DNA of 53,042 nt, taken from Planctomycetota bacterium. Its GTDB lineage: Bacteria; Planctomycetota; JAJSAM01; JAJVHW01. Made by a program: the position numbers and the translations under genes. This document shows positions 16,309 to 27,430 of the stretch, in pieces (position 1 is the first letter of the stretch; each line of letters opens with the position of its first letter). The notes under the pieces are model-generated. The model was not told where the DNA came from. It did no database searches and was given only the letters and a program-made list of their open reading frames with translations. The stretch is taken from contig JAJFFG010000033.1 of assembly GCA_021776825.1 (NCBI GenBank), positions 1-53,042 of the forward strand, given 5' to 3'.

Positions 16309-17949
16309 TCAGGGCACGACGACGACGCGCTTCGTCGTCTCGTCGTACCGGAGGCTCGTGCCGTTGAGGAGGTACCACTCCTCCCACTTCATCACCGCGG
16401 GCTCGCGCTCTTCGGCGGAGGCGAGGGGGTCGAAGCCGTGGATCAGGCCGGTCACGGCATGGAGCGCCTCGGACGCCGACTGGCGGCGCTCGGTGTTGGT
16501 CGAGCCGAGGCGCTTCAGCAGCGGGAACACCACGCGGGGGCCGACCTCGGCCGTCTTGTGCGCGATGCGGGTGCGGACGGCGTCGTCGTCAACTCGGCGC
16601 CAGCGCGAGAGGACCAGGTCGATGAAGCTCTCGAAGTCGTCGGGCTTCAGGCCGCGCGCAACATTGAAGTTGATGCTGGTCTCGTCGAGCGCCTGCGTGA
16701 TCGCGCCGCGACGTGTCTGTTGCGTGCCGCGCCGGAGGAACAGCAGCGCGAAGCACGTGTCCGTCAGCCCCTGGTCGCCCCACTCGGCGCCGCCGGCGAC
16801 GCGCCACGAGCCGATGCTGCGCTGCGTGTCGACGAGCTGACGCGCACCCAGTCCGTACCAGTCGTGTTCGCCGAGGTAGTCGACTTGCGCAAGACGAGCG
16901 GCGCGCTCCATGCCGTAGAGGAAGTAGTGGTGCCACGCGGGCCCGGCCATCACCTGACGGGCGCCGTCGGGGACGGCGGCGAACCCGCCCGCCATGCCGG
17001 GGTTGCCGGCCACGGTGAAGTTCGCACCGAGCCAGGCGAGGCCGTGCCGAATGGCCTCTTCGGCCTTCGCATCGAGCGTCCGCGGGTACGTCGCCGACGA
17101 CTTCCCCAACAGCTCGCTGCGGCAGATGACGAGCGACGACACGCCACCGGCGGTCATCGATCCGTACACGTGAGATGCCCTCCCGGCGACCGAGGCCTCA
17201 CCGGAGTAGCCCCATCCGCGCGACTGATCCATCGTGCCGTCGCTAGTGCGACCCTCAGCACCCGGCGTGAAACGCGGGACGTCGGGGCCGTCCTTCTGCT
17301 GTGTGCGGACGAAGTGCTCGAGCGAGCGACGCCAGACCCTGTCGGGTACCTCGACACCCGCGCGCGAGGCGCCCTTCAGACCGAGCAGCGCGAACTGCGT
17401 GTTGCTGTTGTCGTACGCCTTCGCCGATGCGCCGCGAATCGCACCGCCGTACCACCACCCGCCGCGCTTGGTCTGCCAACGCGCGAGCCGATCGACGCAC
17501 TCTTCCATCCACTTCGTGTCGGACTTGTCGAGTTCGACGGTGCGGTCGTCATCGCGGCCGCCCGGTAGCGGTTCGCCGTGCTTCTCGATCGCGAGCATCA
17601 TCAGAGCGACCGTGTAGGTGCGTAGCCGCTTGCTGCGCCGCGCCGCCGCGTACTCCTTCCGCAGCGTCGCGTACGCTTCCTCCGCCACGAAGTCCTCGCG
17701 CGGCACGCCGCAGACGCGCAGCGTGTAGTAGGTGAGCGCGGTGAGGCCGCACGGGTACGTCGCCTTGAGTGGCGTCTTGCGGATGGCCCCGCTCTTCCAC
17801 CGCTTCTTCACCCAGGAGACGCCGTCGTCGATGGCCTGGTTGATCTCGGCTGTGAGTTCCGCCGGCTGGTCGACCTCGGCACGCGCAGGCCCGCCAACGA
17901 GCGCAATCGCGCACGCGACAACACCGACCAACCGAAGGACTCGCTTCAC
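16309..17949 (-). CDS. secreted squalene-cyclase/prenyltransferase-fold (alpha/alpha toroid) protein
   Basis: The 546-residue protein starts at GTG 17949, preceded by AGGAG seven bases upstream. A signal peptide (VKRVLRLVGVVACAIALVGGPARA) is followed by repeated helical units with Gly/Trp-rich turns typical of the terpenoid-cyclase toroid: QTKRGGWWYGG, NSNTQFALLGLKGA, RGWGYSG, GGVSSLVICRSELL, IGSWRVAGGAEWGDQGLTDTCFALLFL. The catalytic DxDD of true squalene cyclases is not seen, so this is probably a non-enzymatic or protein-binding member, as is common for secreted forms. The last 120 residues look HEAT-like (RTRIAHKTAEVGPRVVFPLLKRLG). Its 3' end is duplicated at 14110-14254. The 173 bp between this gene's stop and the glycosyltransferase start show nothing else. 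Confidence 0.82.
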   Translation of the reverse strand: MKRVLRLVGVVACAIALVGGPARAEVDQPAELTAEINQAIDDGVSWVKKRWKSGAIRKTPLKATYPCGLTALTYYTLRVCGVPREDFVAEEAYATLRKEYAAARRSKRLRTYTVALMMLAIEKHGEPLPGGRDDDRTVELDKSDTKWMEECVDRLARWQTKRGGWWYGGAIRGASAKAYDNSNTQFALLGLKGASRAGVEVPDRVWRRSLEHFVRTQQKDGPDVPRFTPGAEGRTSDGTMDQSRGWGYSGEASVAGRASHVYGSMTAGGVSSLVICRSELLGKSSATYPRTLDAKAEEAIRHGLAWLGANFTVAGNPGMAGGFAAVPDGARQVMAGPAWHHYFLYGMERAARLAQVDYLGEHDWYGLGARQLVDTQRSIGSWRVAGGAEWGDQGLTDTCFALLFLRRGTQQTRRGAITQALDETSINFNVARGLKPDDFESFIDLVLSRWRRVDDDAVRTRIAHKTAEVGPRVVFPLLKRLGSTNTERRQSASEALHAVTGLIHGFDPLASAEEREPAVMKWEEWYLLNGTSLRYDETTKRVVVVP

Positions 17950-18037
17950 GTGACCGCTCCTGCGCAACCCGCCCCCACTGTACGGGCATCCGCACGACCG
18001 TCTTCGGCGATCAACCGCCGCACACAGGCGGGGCGAC

Positions 18038-18483
18038 CTACCGCGAGTGCGACCGCCCGATCAACCCGGTGCGACGCTCGAGATCCTCGACCGTCACGTA
18101 GCCGTCGCGAAACTGCTCCAGCGTGAAGCCACCAAGCGGCAGCACGACCAGCGCGGCGGGTTCCGCTCCGTAGACGACGTCGGTCTCGACGTAGATCTCC
18201 CAGGCGGCGTCCTGCGCCGCCGTCACGTCGGTGATCTCCGTGGCCGATCGGACGAGGAACATCGCATCCGGCCCCTCGGTAATCGTGGTCGCGACCACCG
18301 AGTCGTCTCCGAATTCCTCCTCGATCGCATCCTTGAATTGCCCCATGGCGACCGTCTGCTCCACGAAGCGCAGCAGGTTGTCGTTCCAGATCGCTCCGAC
18401 GAAGCAGCCGGTCAGGAGAACCGTCACGATCGCGATGAAGACGACCTGCGACAGCGTCCAGGGTGGCGACGCCCGACGCCGGG

Positions 18484-18487
<4 letters not shown>
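18038..18487 (-). CDS. small membrane-anchored protein coupled to the amidohydrolase gene
   Basis: This 149-residue protein has one N-terminal hydrophobic helix (LSQVVFIAIVTVLLTGCFVGAIW) and an acidic exported domain. Its GTG start overlaps the TGA stop of the upstream amidohydrolase gene (GTGA, 18484-18487), so translational coupling is likely. TGC inside the helix resembles a lipobox, making a lipoprotein possible. No family is recognised; a role with the amidohydrolase is inferred from the coupling only. Confidence 0.7.
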
Positions 18488-21750
<3,263 letters not shown>

Positions 21751-21788
21751 GACGGATCCTCCGGCCGAGGATCGTAGCCGGTCGCGCG

Positions 21789-22751
21789 TCAGCCGCGCTC
21801 GCAGCGGTCGCGGATGATCGCCAGGATCTCGTCCTGGATGCTCGCCATGATCGCGTCGGTCCAGAGCGACGAGTACGGGTTGAAGCGCGTCGAGACGCGC
21901 GTGTCGCTCTCCAGGTGCAGCACGACGCCGCCCTCCGGCCGGACCTCGATCCGGTAGCGACCCGTCAGGACGTCGAAGTACTCGCCCCCCACGACCACGT
22001 GCCGATCGAGCGTGGTCATCGGCACGGACTCGGCATCGACGTCGATCGTGAACGCGAGGCGCTCACCGGGTGCCCAGTCCGTCACGACCTCCTGGAACAG
22101 GATGCCGCCCGTGAACGAGGCGTGCCGGACGGCGCCGACGCCCGCGCCGTCGATCGTGGCCTCGACCGGGTACGGGAAACCCATCCAGTGGACGAGCCCG
22201 GGGCGACGCTCCTCGGGCGTGATCGCGGGCACGCGGACGATCTGGCGCCAGACGGTGTCGACATCGGCCTCGATCTCGATGGAGGTCGAGACGGTGCGGA
22301 AGTCCTGTGGGGTCTCGAAGCGCTCCTCGACGAACCCAACGGCGAACGGCAGGAGCAGGACGACGGCCCCCAGTGGCCTGCGCGGCGGCCCTCCGTCGGG
22401 CCCACGCCGCGAGCCCATCCCCGTGAAGGCGCCACCGAGGCTGGCCAGGAAAAGTGCGATCGGCAGAAGCATCACGATGCAGATCAGTCCCTCCCACTCC
22501 ATCAGCCAGACTCCGGCGACGGCGATCAGGACGGAGAGCCACGGCGCGATGATCCGCGCGGGCATCGGTGCGTCGTTGGGGAGTGCGAGGCCCGTGAGGA
22601 TCCCGATGCCCACCGGCACCACGAAGACGAACGCGATCGACATCGTGACCATCAGGCTGCTGTCGGCGACCGCACGCATGCCGAAGCCATACACGCCGCC
22701 GATGAGGGCGCTGGTCAGGAGTGCCAGTGGGAATCGGATCGCCGTGCGCAC
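21789..22751 (-). CDS. membrane protein with C-terminal SRPBCC/polyketide-cyclase-like domain
   Basis: This 320-residue protein from GTG 22751 has four to five N-terminal helices (FPLALLTSALIGGVYGFGM, MVTMSIAFVFVVPVGIGILTGLAL, IIAPWLSVLIAVAGVWLM, ICIVMLLPIALFLASLGGAF, LGAVVLLLPFAVGFV). A soluble domain starting STSIEIEADVDTVWRQIVRVP is the usual first strand and helix of SRPBCC domains. GERLAFTIDVDAE and the C-terminal helix YSSLWTDAIMASIQDEILAIIRDR fit that fold. Its start overlaps the 3' end of the PspC gene by 37 bp, implying coupling. Ligand unknown. Confidence 0.75.
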   Translation of the reverse strand: MRTAIRFPLALLTSALIGGVYGFGMRAVADSSLMVTMSIAFVFVVPVGIGILTGLALPNDAPMPARIIAPWLSVLIAVAGVWLMEWEGLICIVMLLPIALFLASLGGAFTGMGSRRGPDGGPPRRPLGAVVLLLPFAVGFVEERFETPQDFRTVSTSIEIEADVDTVWRQIVRVPAITPEERRPGLVHWMGFPYPVEATIDGAGVGAVRHASFTGGILFQEVVTDWAPGERLAFTIDVDAESVPMTTLDRHVVVGGEYFDVLTGRYRIEVRPEGGVVLHLESDTRVSTRFNPYSSLWTDAIMASIQDEILAIIRDRCERG

Positions 22752-22987
22752 GGCGATGAGGCTAGTCGGTCGACTAGCAGCGTTGCATCAGTCGCCGTCG
22801 GCATCACCAAGATGAGGATGATGTAGGCGATGATCCCGGGGAACGCGACCGAGAGGCACGACACGGCGACGTACAGCACGCGCACGAGCGTCGCGTCCCA
22901 GCCGAGCCACTCCGCGATCCCGCCGCAGACGCCTGCCAGCATGCGCTGTTTGCGCGAGCGCTGCAGCCTCTTTCCCGGATCCACCAT
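22715..22987 (-). CDS. PspC-domain small membrane protein
   Basis: The 90-residue protein starts at ATG 22987, with AGGGGGAG about eight bases upstream. KRLQRSRKQRMLAGVCGGIAEWLGWDATLVRVLYV is followed by a membrane helix (FPGIIAYIILILVMP), the complete PspC domain. In E. coli PspC helps regulate the phage-shock envelope-stress response; isolated short forms in other phyla are of unclear function. The last 28 residues after LVMP are unusual for the family and overlap the start of the SRPBCC gene, so they may be read through only because of that overlap. Confidence 0.85.
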   Translation of the reverse strand: MVDPGKRLQRSRKQRMLAGVCGGIAEWLGWDATLVRVLYVAVSCLSVAFPGIIAYIILILVMPTATDATLLVDRLASSPCARRSDSHWHS

Positions 22988-23099
22988 CGTGCGGTTCTCC
23001 CCCTGTTCGTCGGTCACCACCCGTTCGTCGGCCCCGCCGTGGAACCGGCGCCCCCCGGCCGGGTTCTCGCCCCGCGCGCGGGAGGTCCATAATGCGCGA

Positions 23100-24794
23100 G
23101 TGACGGACAGAGAACGAGCGGCGGCCGCGGGGTCGGGAGCGGTGCGCCGCATTCCGACCATGCTCGCTGCCCTCGTCGTCGCGTCTCTCCTCGCCGGATG
23201 CGATGGCAACGGCCCGACGCCGATCTTCCGGGAGGCCGGCCCCGAGTGGGGCATCACGTTCTCGAGCGGCGTGACCCCGAACGGGAACTACCCCATCCCC
23301 GAGATCGTGGGCTCGGGCGTCGCCGTCTTCGACGCAAACGGCGACGGGCTTGCGGACATCTATCTGATCGACGCCGGCAGCGGCCGCGATCGGGGAGCTC
23401 CGAACCGCTTCTATCGTGGGCGCCCGGGCGGCGGGTTCGAGGACGCCACCGAGGAGAGCGGCCTCGGCGACACGGGCTACGGGACGGGCGTGGCGGTCGG
23501 CGACATGGACAATGACGGCGATCTCGACGTCTACGTGACGAACTGGGGCATCGACTCGCTCTACCGCAACGACGGTGGGACGTTCGCGCTGGTCGCCGAC
23601 TCCGGGATCTCCGACGACCGCTGGTCGACGGCGGCGGCGTTCGTCGACATCGATCTCGATGGCCACCTCGATCTCTATGTCGCGCGTCATGCCGATCCGG
23701 ACGTGTTCGCGAGCGGCGAGCCCGCGGTGGACCTCGTGGACTACAACGGCCCGGGCGTCTACGCCCACGAGGACGACTCGCTCTACCGCAACCGCGGCGA
23801 CGGCACGTTCGAGGACATCACCGAGCCGGCCGGGCTCGCCGGGCACCCGGCAGCCTCGTTCGGGATCCTGGTCGAGGACATCGACGACGACGGCTGGCCC
23901 GACGTGTTCGTCGCCAACGATGGCGTGCGGAACCACCTCTGGATGAACCAGCGCGACGGCACGTTCCGCGAGGAGGGCGTGCAGCGCGGCGTGGCGTTCA
24001 ACGGCTCGGGATCGTCCGAGGCAAGCATGGGTGCGGCGATGGGCGACATCGACGGCGACGGGCGACGCGATCTGTTCCTCACGCACCTCGGGGGCGAGAC
24101 GAACACGGTCTACCGGGGCGGGAGCCGCGGCGGCTGGACCGACGTCACGGGCCGCTCCGGCGCCGGCCAGCCGAGCATCGCCCGCACGGGCTGGGGCGCG
24201 GAGCTGTTCGACATCGAGTGCGACGGCGACGTCGACCTGGTCGTCGCGAACGGTTCGACCTGGCGACTCGCAACGGCGTATCCAGGACCGTCGCCCAAGC
24301 CGTGGGCGGACTACGCCGAGCCGAACGAGCTGTTCCTGAACGACGGGACGGGGAAGTTCGCCCTCGCTTCGGACCGCGCGCCGGGCTTCCGCGAAGAAGC
24401 GGAGAGCAGTCGCGGGCTCGCCGCTGCCGACCTCGACGCGGATGGCGATCTCGACCTCATCGTGACCAACATCGGCGGCGTCGCTCGGATCTACGAAAAC
24501 GTCAGCGAGCGGGCCGGGCACTGGCTCGGGCTGCGGTTGATGGACCCGGACCTGAAGCGCGAGGCGTACGGCGCGACGGTCACCGTCGTCGCGGGGGCGC
24601 GGCGCTGGGTCGACGTGGTCGGGCCGTCGAGCAGTTTCCTCACGAGCGTCGACGCGCCGTTGCACTTCGGTCTCGGTGAGGCGTCGTCGGTCGACGCCGT
24701 CGAGGTCGTGTGGCCGGGCGCCATTCGCGAGACCTTCGATCTGAACGGCGTCGATCGCGTCCATGTGCTGACGCGCGGGGAGGGATCGCGATGA
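23100..24794 (+). CDS. FG-GAP/ASPIC-UnbV (CRTAC1-like) lipoprotein
   Basis: This is a 564-residue lipoprotein. GTG 23100 gives an Arg-Arg n-region and the lipobox LLAGC; ATG 23160 is a less likely alternative. An integrin-like beta-propeller (about 45-460) contains many Ca-binding FG-GAP/VCBS loops (DANGDGLADIYL, DMDNDGDLDVYV, DIDLDGHLDLYV, DIDDDGWPDVFV, DLDADGDLDLIV). An ASPIC/UnbV domain lies near 475-555 (LGLRLMDPDLKREAYGATVTV, FLTSVDAPLHFGLG, VEVVWPGAIRETF). Extracellular, probably adhesion or scaffold; the molecular function of ASPIC/UnbV is not known. ATGA overlap with the next gene forms a two-gene operon. Confidence 0.9.
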   Translation: MTDRERAAAAGSGAVRRIPTMLAALVVASLLAGCDGNGPTPIFREAGPEWGITFSSGVTPNGNYPIPEIVGSGVAVFDANGDGLADIYLIDAGSGRDRGAPNRFYRGRPGGGFEDATEESGLGDTGYGTGVAVGDMDNDGDLDVYVTNWGIDSLYRNDGGTFALVADSGISDDRWSTAAAFVDIDLDGHLDLYVARHADPDVFASGEPAVDLVDYNGPGVYAHEDDSLYRNRGDGTFEDITEPAGLAGHPAASFGILVEDIDDDGWPDVFVANDGVRNHLWMNQRDGTFREEGVQRGVAFNGSGSSEASMGAAMGDIDGDGRRDLFLTHLGGETNTVYRGGSRGGWTDVTGRSGAGQPSIARTGWGAELFDIECDGDVDLVVANGSTWRLATAYPGPSPKPWADYAEPNELFLNDGTGKFALASDRAPGFREEAESSRGLAAADLDADGDLDLIVTNIGGVARIYENVSERAGHWLGLRLMDPDLKREAYGATVTVVAGARRWVDVVGPSSSFLTSVDAPLHFGLGEASSVDAVEVVWPGAIRETFDLNGVDRVHVLTRGEGSR

Positions 24795-25546
24795 GGCGCG
24801 CTCTGCTCTCCGTCGCCCTGGTGCTCGTCGGCTGTGGCGGCTGCGACGACCCGGCGCCGACGACGGTGGTCTCCGCCGGCGGGATCGACGCGCTCGAGTT
24901 CCTGCCACCGGAGAGTCGCATGGCGATCTTGCGCATCGAGGAGGCCGCGCGCCGCGCGTCGAACCAAGAGTCGTGGATGGGTTTCGCGCACACGTGCCTG
25001 GCCAACGAGCTCCGCGAGCGAGCCGAGTCCGCCTACCTCGAGGCGGCCGGACTGCCGGGCGATCGACAGTTCGACGCGCAGTACCTCGCCGGAGTCGCGG
25101 CGACCCGCTTCGCTCCCGGGCGGGCCGAGAAGCACATCGCCGCAGCCCTGGCCATGCGCGGCCGCTACGTCCCGGCCCATCTGCGCCACGCCGACGTGCT
25201 GCTCGCGCTCGGCCGTCAGAACGAGGCCAAGGCGACACTCGAGCGCACGCTCCAGATGGAGGTCACCGCGCACGCGCTGCTCGGCCTCGGCCGGATCGCT
25301 CTCGACCGGGGCGAGGACGACGAGGCGCGCACGCTCCTCGAGGACGCCTGGCGCCGCCACCCGGGCCGCCCCGAGATCGCCGCCGCGCTGGCCCAGGCCC
25401 TCCGTCGAGCGGGCCGCGAGGATATGGCCCAGGAGCTGGCTGAGTCGATCCCGCGGACGCACCACTGGACGTTCTTCGAGGACCCGGTGCACGAGGCGGC
25501 GTTGCGGGATGGGGAGCACTTCACGGGGCGGGCGATCGGTCGGTAG
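24791..25546 (+). CDS. TPR-repeat lipoprotein
   Basis: This 251-residue lipoprotein (MRRALLSVALVLVGC) starts within the stop of the CRTAC gene (ATGA), with GGGGAGGGA just upstream. TPR-like helical pairs run from about residue 50 to 220: WMGFAHTCLANELRERAESAYLEAAGL, RYVPAHLRHADVLLALGRQNEAKATLERTL, HALLGLGRIALDRGEDDEARTLLEDAW and EIAAALAQALRRAGREDMAQELAES. CRTAC and TPR proteins frequently occur together in planctomycete and acidobacterial genomes. They probably work as one surface complex. Confidence 0.85.
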   Translation: MRRALLSVALVLVGCGGCDDPAPTTVVSAGGIDALEFLPPESRMAILRIEEAARRASNQESWMGFAHTCLANELRERAESAYLEAAGLPGDRQFDAQYLAGVAATRFAPGRAEKHIAAALAMRGRYVPAHLRHADVLLALGRQNEAKATLERTLQMEVTAHALLGLGRIALDRGEDDEARTLLEDAWRRHPGRPEIAAALAQALRRAGREDMAQELAESIPRTHHWTFFEDPVHEAALRDGEHFTGRAIGR

Positions 25547-25708
25547 CCGTCACGGCGGTTGCGCGAACTGACGTCGATTGGTGAACGCGGCGGAAGGCAA
25601 CCGCCGCGCCGGCTCTTGCTGTCTGGTGTGTGCTCGGTCTCGTCACGCGTCACGCGCGTGCCAGCCGTCTCGGTCGAGCACCTCCGCGCACACATTCCCG
25701 CGGGGCGG

Positions 25709-25903
25709 TCACGTCGATTGCAGGGCGGTGGGCGGGTGGGCGCGGATCGGGGCATGCGGCAATCGCCGCGCCTCCCGTGATTCTGGTCGGCTCCGCGGCT
25801 GCGTCACCTCTCACGCAAGAGCCACCCCGTTGGTCGCAGCCTTGCGTGGCCTCATGCCCCGCGTCACGGCGCTTGCGCTGACGCGCAACCGCCCCGCCAC
25901 GGG
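25709..25903 (+). repeat. dispersed repeat of about 195 bp (copy 1)
   Basis: It begins GTCACGTCGATTGC, runs through GCGGATCGGGGCATGCGGCA (from 25742) and ends GCCCCGCCACGGGG. It is followed directly by copy 2 with the same orientation and very high identity. No open frame in it looks protein-coding. The upstream gene-free stretch 25547-25708 carries a partial, diverged unit head (GTCACGGCGGTTG, GACGTCGATTGG). Confidence 0.85.
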
Positions 25904-26097
25904 GTCACGTCGATCGCGGCTGGTTGGCTGGTGACGCGGATCGGGGCATGCGGCAATCGCCGCGCCTCCCATGTTTCTGGTCGGCTCCGCGGCTGCGTCA
26001 CCTCGCACACGAGAGCCACCCCGTTGGTCGCAGCCTTGCGTGGCCTCATGCCCCGCGTCACGGCGCTTGCGCTGACGCGCAACCGCCCCGCCACGGG
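25904..26097 (+). repeat. dispersed repeat of about 195 bp (copy 2, tandem)
   Basis: A tandem partner of copy 1 at a period of about 194 bp. The segment 25936-26097 differs from 25742-25903 at only a handful of bases. The 60 bp that follow (26098-26157) are unique sequence leading into a REP element. Confidence 0.85.
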
Positions 26098-26157
26098 TGA
26101 GGATCCGGACGCGTTTGGCCTCCTCAGCTCCAAGGGGTCCGCTTCGTCAGCGGTGCC

Positions 26158-26274
26158 GTAGGGGCGGACCCCCTGGTCCGCCCCGCCCGCTGGGGATGGC
26201 CGCGCGATGCGGGTCCGATGGCGCTCGGCGTGCGATGCCGGTGATGCGCGCGGCTCCCGGTCGAATTCGTCCGG
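26158..26274 (+). repeat. REP-type palindrome (copy c) with conserved tail
   Basis: GTAG at 26158-26161 is followed by GGGCGGACC, loop CCCT and GGTCCGCCC. The downstream tail (GCGATGCCGGTGATGCGCG, CGGCTCCCGGTCGA, TCGTCCGG) recurs in reverse complement at 27010-27124. The mobile or repeated unit is therefore about 115 bp, not just the palindrome. Confidence 0.8.
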
Positions 26275-26276
26275 CG

Positions 26277-26501
26277 CTATCGCTCCCAGAACATCTCCCG
26301 CCCGGCTGCGTACGTGATCAGCGGCACCGCGACGAGTCCCACAGCCAGCACGACGGCGACGACGTGGTAGACCACGGCGACAAGCGCGAGATCCTCTCGA
26401 TACCGTGCCCCGCTGCTCGGGGGCGGGCGGCGGGAAACGCGTCGCAGCCACGTCGCTAGCCCCCACGTCGCGAGCGCCAGGGCGGCGGCGCTCGCAACCA
26501 T
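26277..26501 (-). CDS. tiny two-helix membrane protein
   Basis: This 74-residue product from ATG 26501 has two hydrophobic helices (ASAAALALATWGLATWL and VVYHVVAVVLAVGLVAVPLITYAA) joined by a basic, Pro-rich loop. It ends GREMFWER. It lies 20 bp downstream of the 61-residue gene and within the repeat island. The good hydrophobic pattern makes it a plausible real gene; family unknown. Confidence 0.5.
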   Translation of the reverse strand: MVASAAALALATWGLATWLRRVSRRPPPSSGARYREDLALVAVVYHVVAVVLAVGLVAVPLITYAAGREMFWER

Positions 26502-26521
26502 GTCGATGCCGCCAAGGCCTG

Positions 26522-26707
26522 TCAGCCGACTAACGGACCGATCGCGACGACGATCGGGAACAGGGCCAGCGCGCCGACGATGCCCTCCCGCAAGAGGCGC
26601 CCCACACGCTCGCGCGCGACGTGGCGCTCCCACGGCCGGGACTGGGAGTGCTGGTCAGGCGGCCGCCGCGGTATGCGTTCGATCGGTGGGGACGGGGGCG
26701 CATCCAT
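26522..26707 (-). CDS. tiny single-helix membrane protein
   Basis: This 61-residue product from ATG 26707 has a Pro/Arg-rich N-terminus (MDAPPSPPIERIPRRPPDQ), then RLLREGIVGALALFPIVVAIGPLVG, one helix at the C-terminus. It is followed after 20 bp by the two-helix gene, so both may be one small operon or remnants of a single three-helix protein. No family is recognised. Confidence 0.45.
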   Translation of the reverse strand: MDAPPSPPIERIPRRPPDQHSQSRPWERHVARERVGRLLREGIVGALALFPIVVAIGPLVG

Positions 26708-26783
26708 CGCAGGGGTCAGTCTACCGTCCGCCTCGCGAGCGCGATCCCGTCCGCGCGTCCAGCCCCTGACACCCCAGCGGGCG

Positions 26784-26809
26784 GGGCGGATCAGGGGGTC
26801 CGCCCGCAC
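26784..26809 (-). repeat. REP-type palindrome (copy d, degenerate)
   Basis: The minus strand reads GTGC then GGGCGGACC, loop CCCT and GATCCGCCC. One stem pair becomes a wobble and the GTAG signature has decayed to GTGC. It is flanked by CCCGCTGGGG as in copies c and f. It faces copy e head to head across 46 bp. Confidence 0.7.
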
Positions 26810-26855
26810 GAAGCGTTGGGGGGGAGACAACGACGTCGGCTCAGCAGAGGGGGTC

Positions 26856-26881
26856 GTAGGGGCGGATCTCCTGATCCGCCC
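26856..26881 (+). repeat. REP-type palindrome (copy e)
   Basis: GTAG then GGGCGGATC, loop TCCT and GATCCGCCC, a perfect 9-bp stem. A downstream TGATGCGGATGGCCACCGG (26942-26960) matches the tail of copy a. Confidence 0.8.
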
Positions 26882-27009
26882 GCGCCGACACGGGTGGCGC
26901 GCGCGACGCCAATCCGATGGCGCACCGCAAACGGCTCGTGTGATGCGGATGGCCACCGGACGACGACGACGACGGCGCATCCCGTCGACGACGCGGGACC
27001 TCCGGCAAC

Positions 27010-27124
27010 GGACGAGATCGACCGGGAGCCGCACGCATCACCGGCATGGCACGCAGCGCGCCGCCGGACCCCACCGACCGCGCGCGACCCAGCGGGCGGG
27101 GCGGATCAGGAGATCCGCCCGTAC
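27010..27124 (-). repeat. REP-type palindrome (copy f) with conserved tail
   Basis: The palindrome is at 27099-27124 and reads on the minus strand GTAC, GGGCGGATC, TCCT, GATCCGCCC. The tail to 27010 is the reverse complement of the tail of copy c. Copies c and f thus form an inverted pair about 0.85 kb apart. Confidence 0.8.
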
Positions 27125-27194
27125 GACCCCGTTCGCCATGCCACGCAAGCAGTGGGAGGAGACGACAGCTGCCCGGCTCTTCACCCGGGGCGCG

Positions 27195-27429
27195 CTGGTT
27201 GCGCCCGAGCGCAAGCAGCGTGACGCGGGGAATGAGGCCACGCAAGGCTGCGACCGACTTGGTGGCTCTCGCGTGCGAGGTGACGCAGCCGCGGAGCCGA
27301 CCAGACAACAACCGGGGGCGCGGCGGTTGCCGACGATCGCGACGCGCGCCCACCCACGACGCACTCAGCAATCGCCGTGACCCGCCGCGCGCCCACCTAC
27401 GACGCGCCCTGCAATCGCCGTGACCGCGC
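27195..27429 (-). repeat. dispersed repeat (copy 3, inverted) with internal 43-bp tandem duplication
   Basis: The reverse complement of the unit at 25709-26097 (shared GAGGCCACGCAAGGCTGCGA, GGTGACGCAGCCGCGGAGCC). Its head segment (GCGCGCCCACC...GCAATCGCCGTGACC) is doubled at 27344-27386 and 27387-27429. It ends 1 bp before the cysN stop. The stretch 26708-27430 contains no gene beyond these repeats. Confidence 0.8.
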
Positions 27430-27430
27430 G

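Noticed and set aside
22788..25238. 816-codon minus-strand open frame
   Set aside because: Antisense to the CRTAC/TPR operon; low-complexity Arg/Ala/Val translation.
26522..27034. 170-codon minus-strand frame as one long gene
   Set aside because: The upstream 110 codons cross REP palindromes and are Arg/Pro-rich noise; only the last 61 codons look coding.
25709..27429. CRISPR-like array
   Set aside because: The repeats are long (about 195 bp), few and partly inverted, without regular spacers or cas genes.
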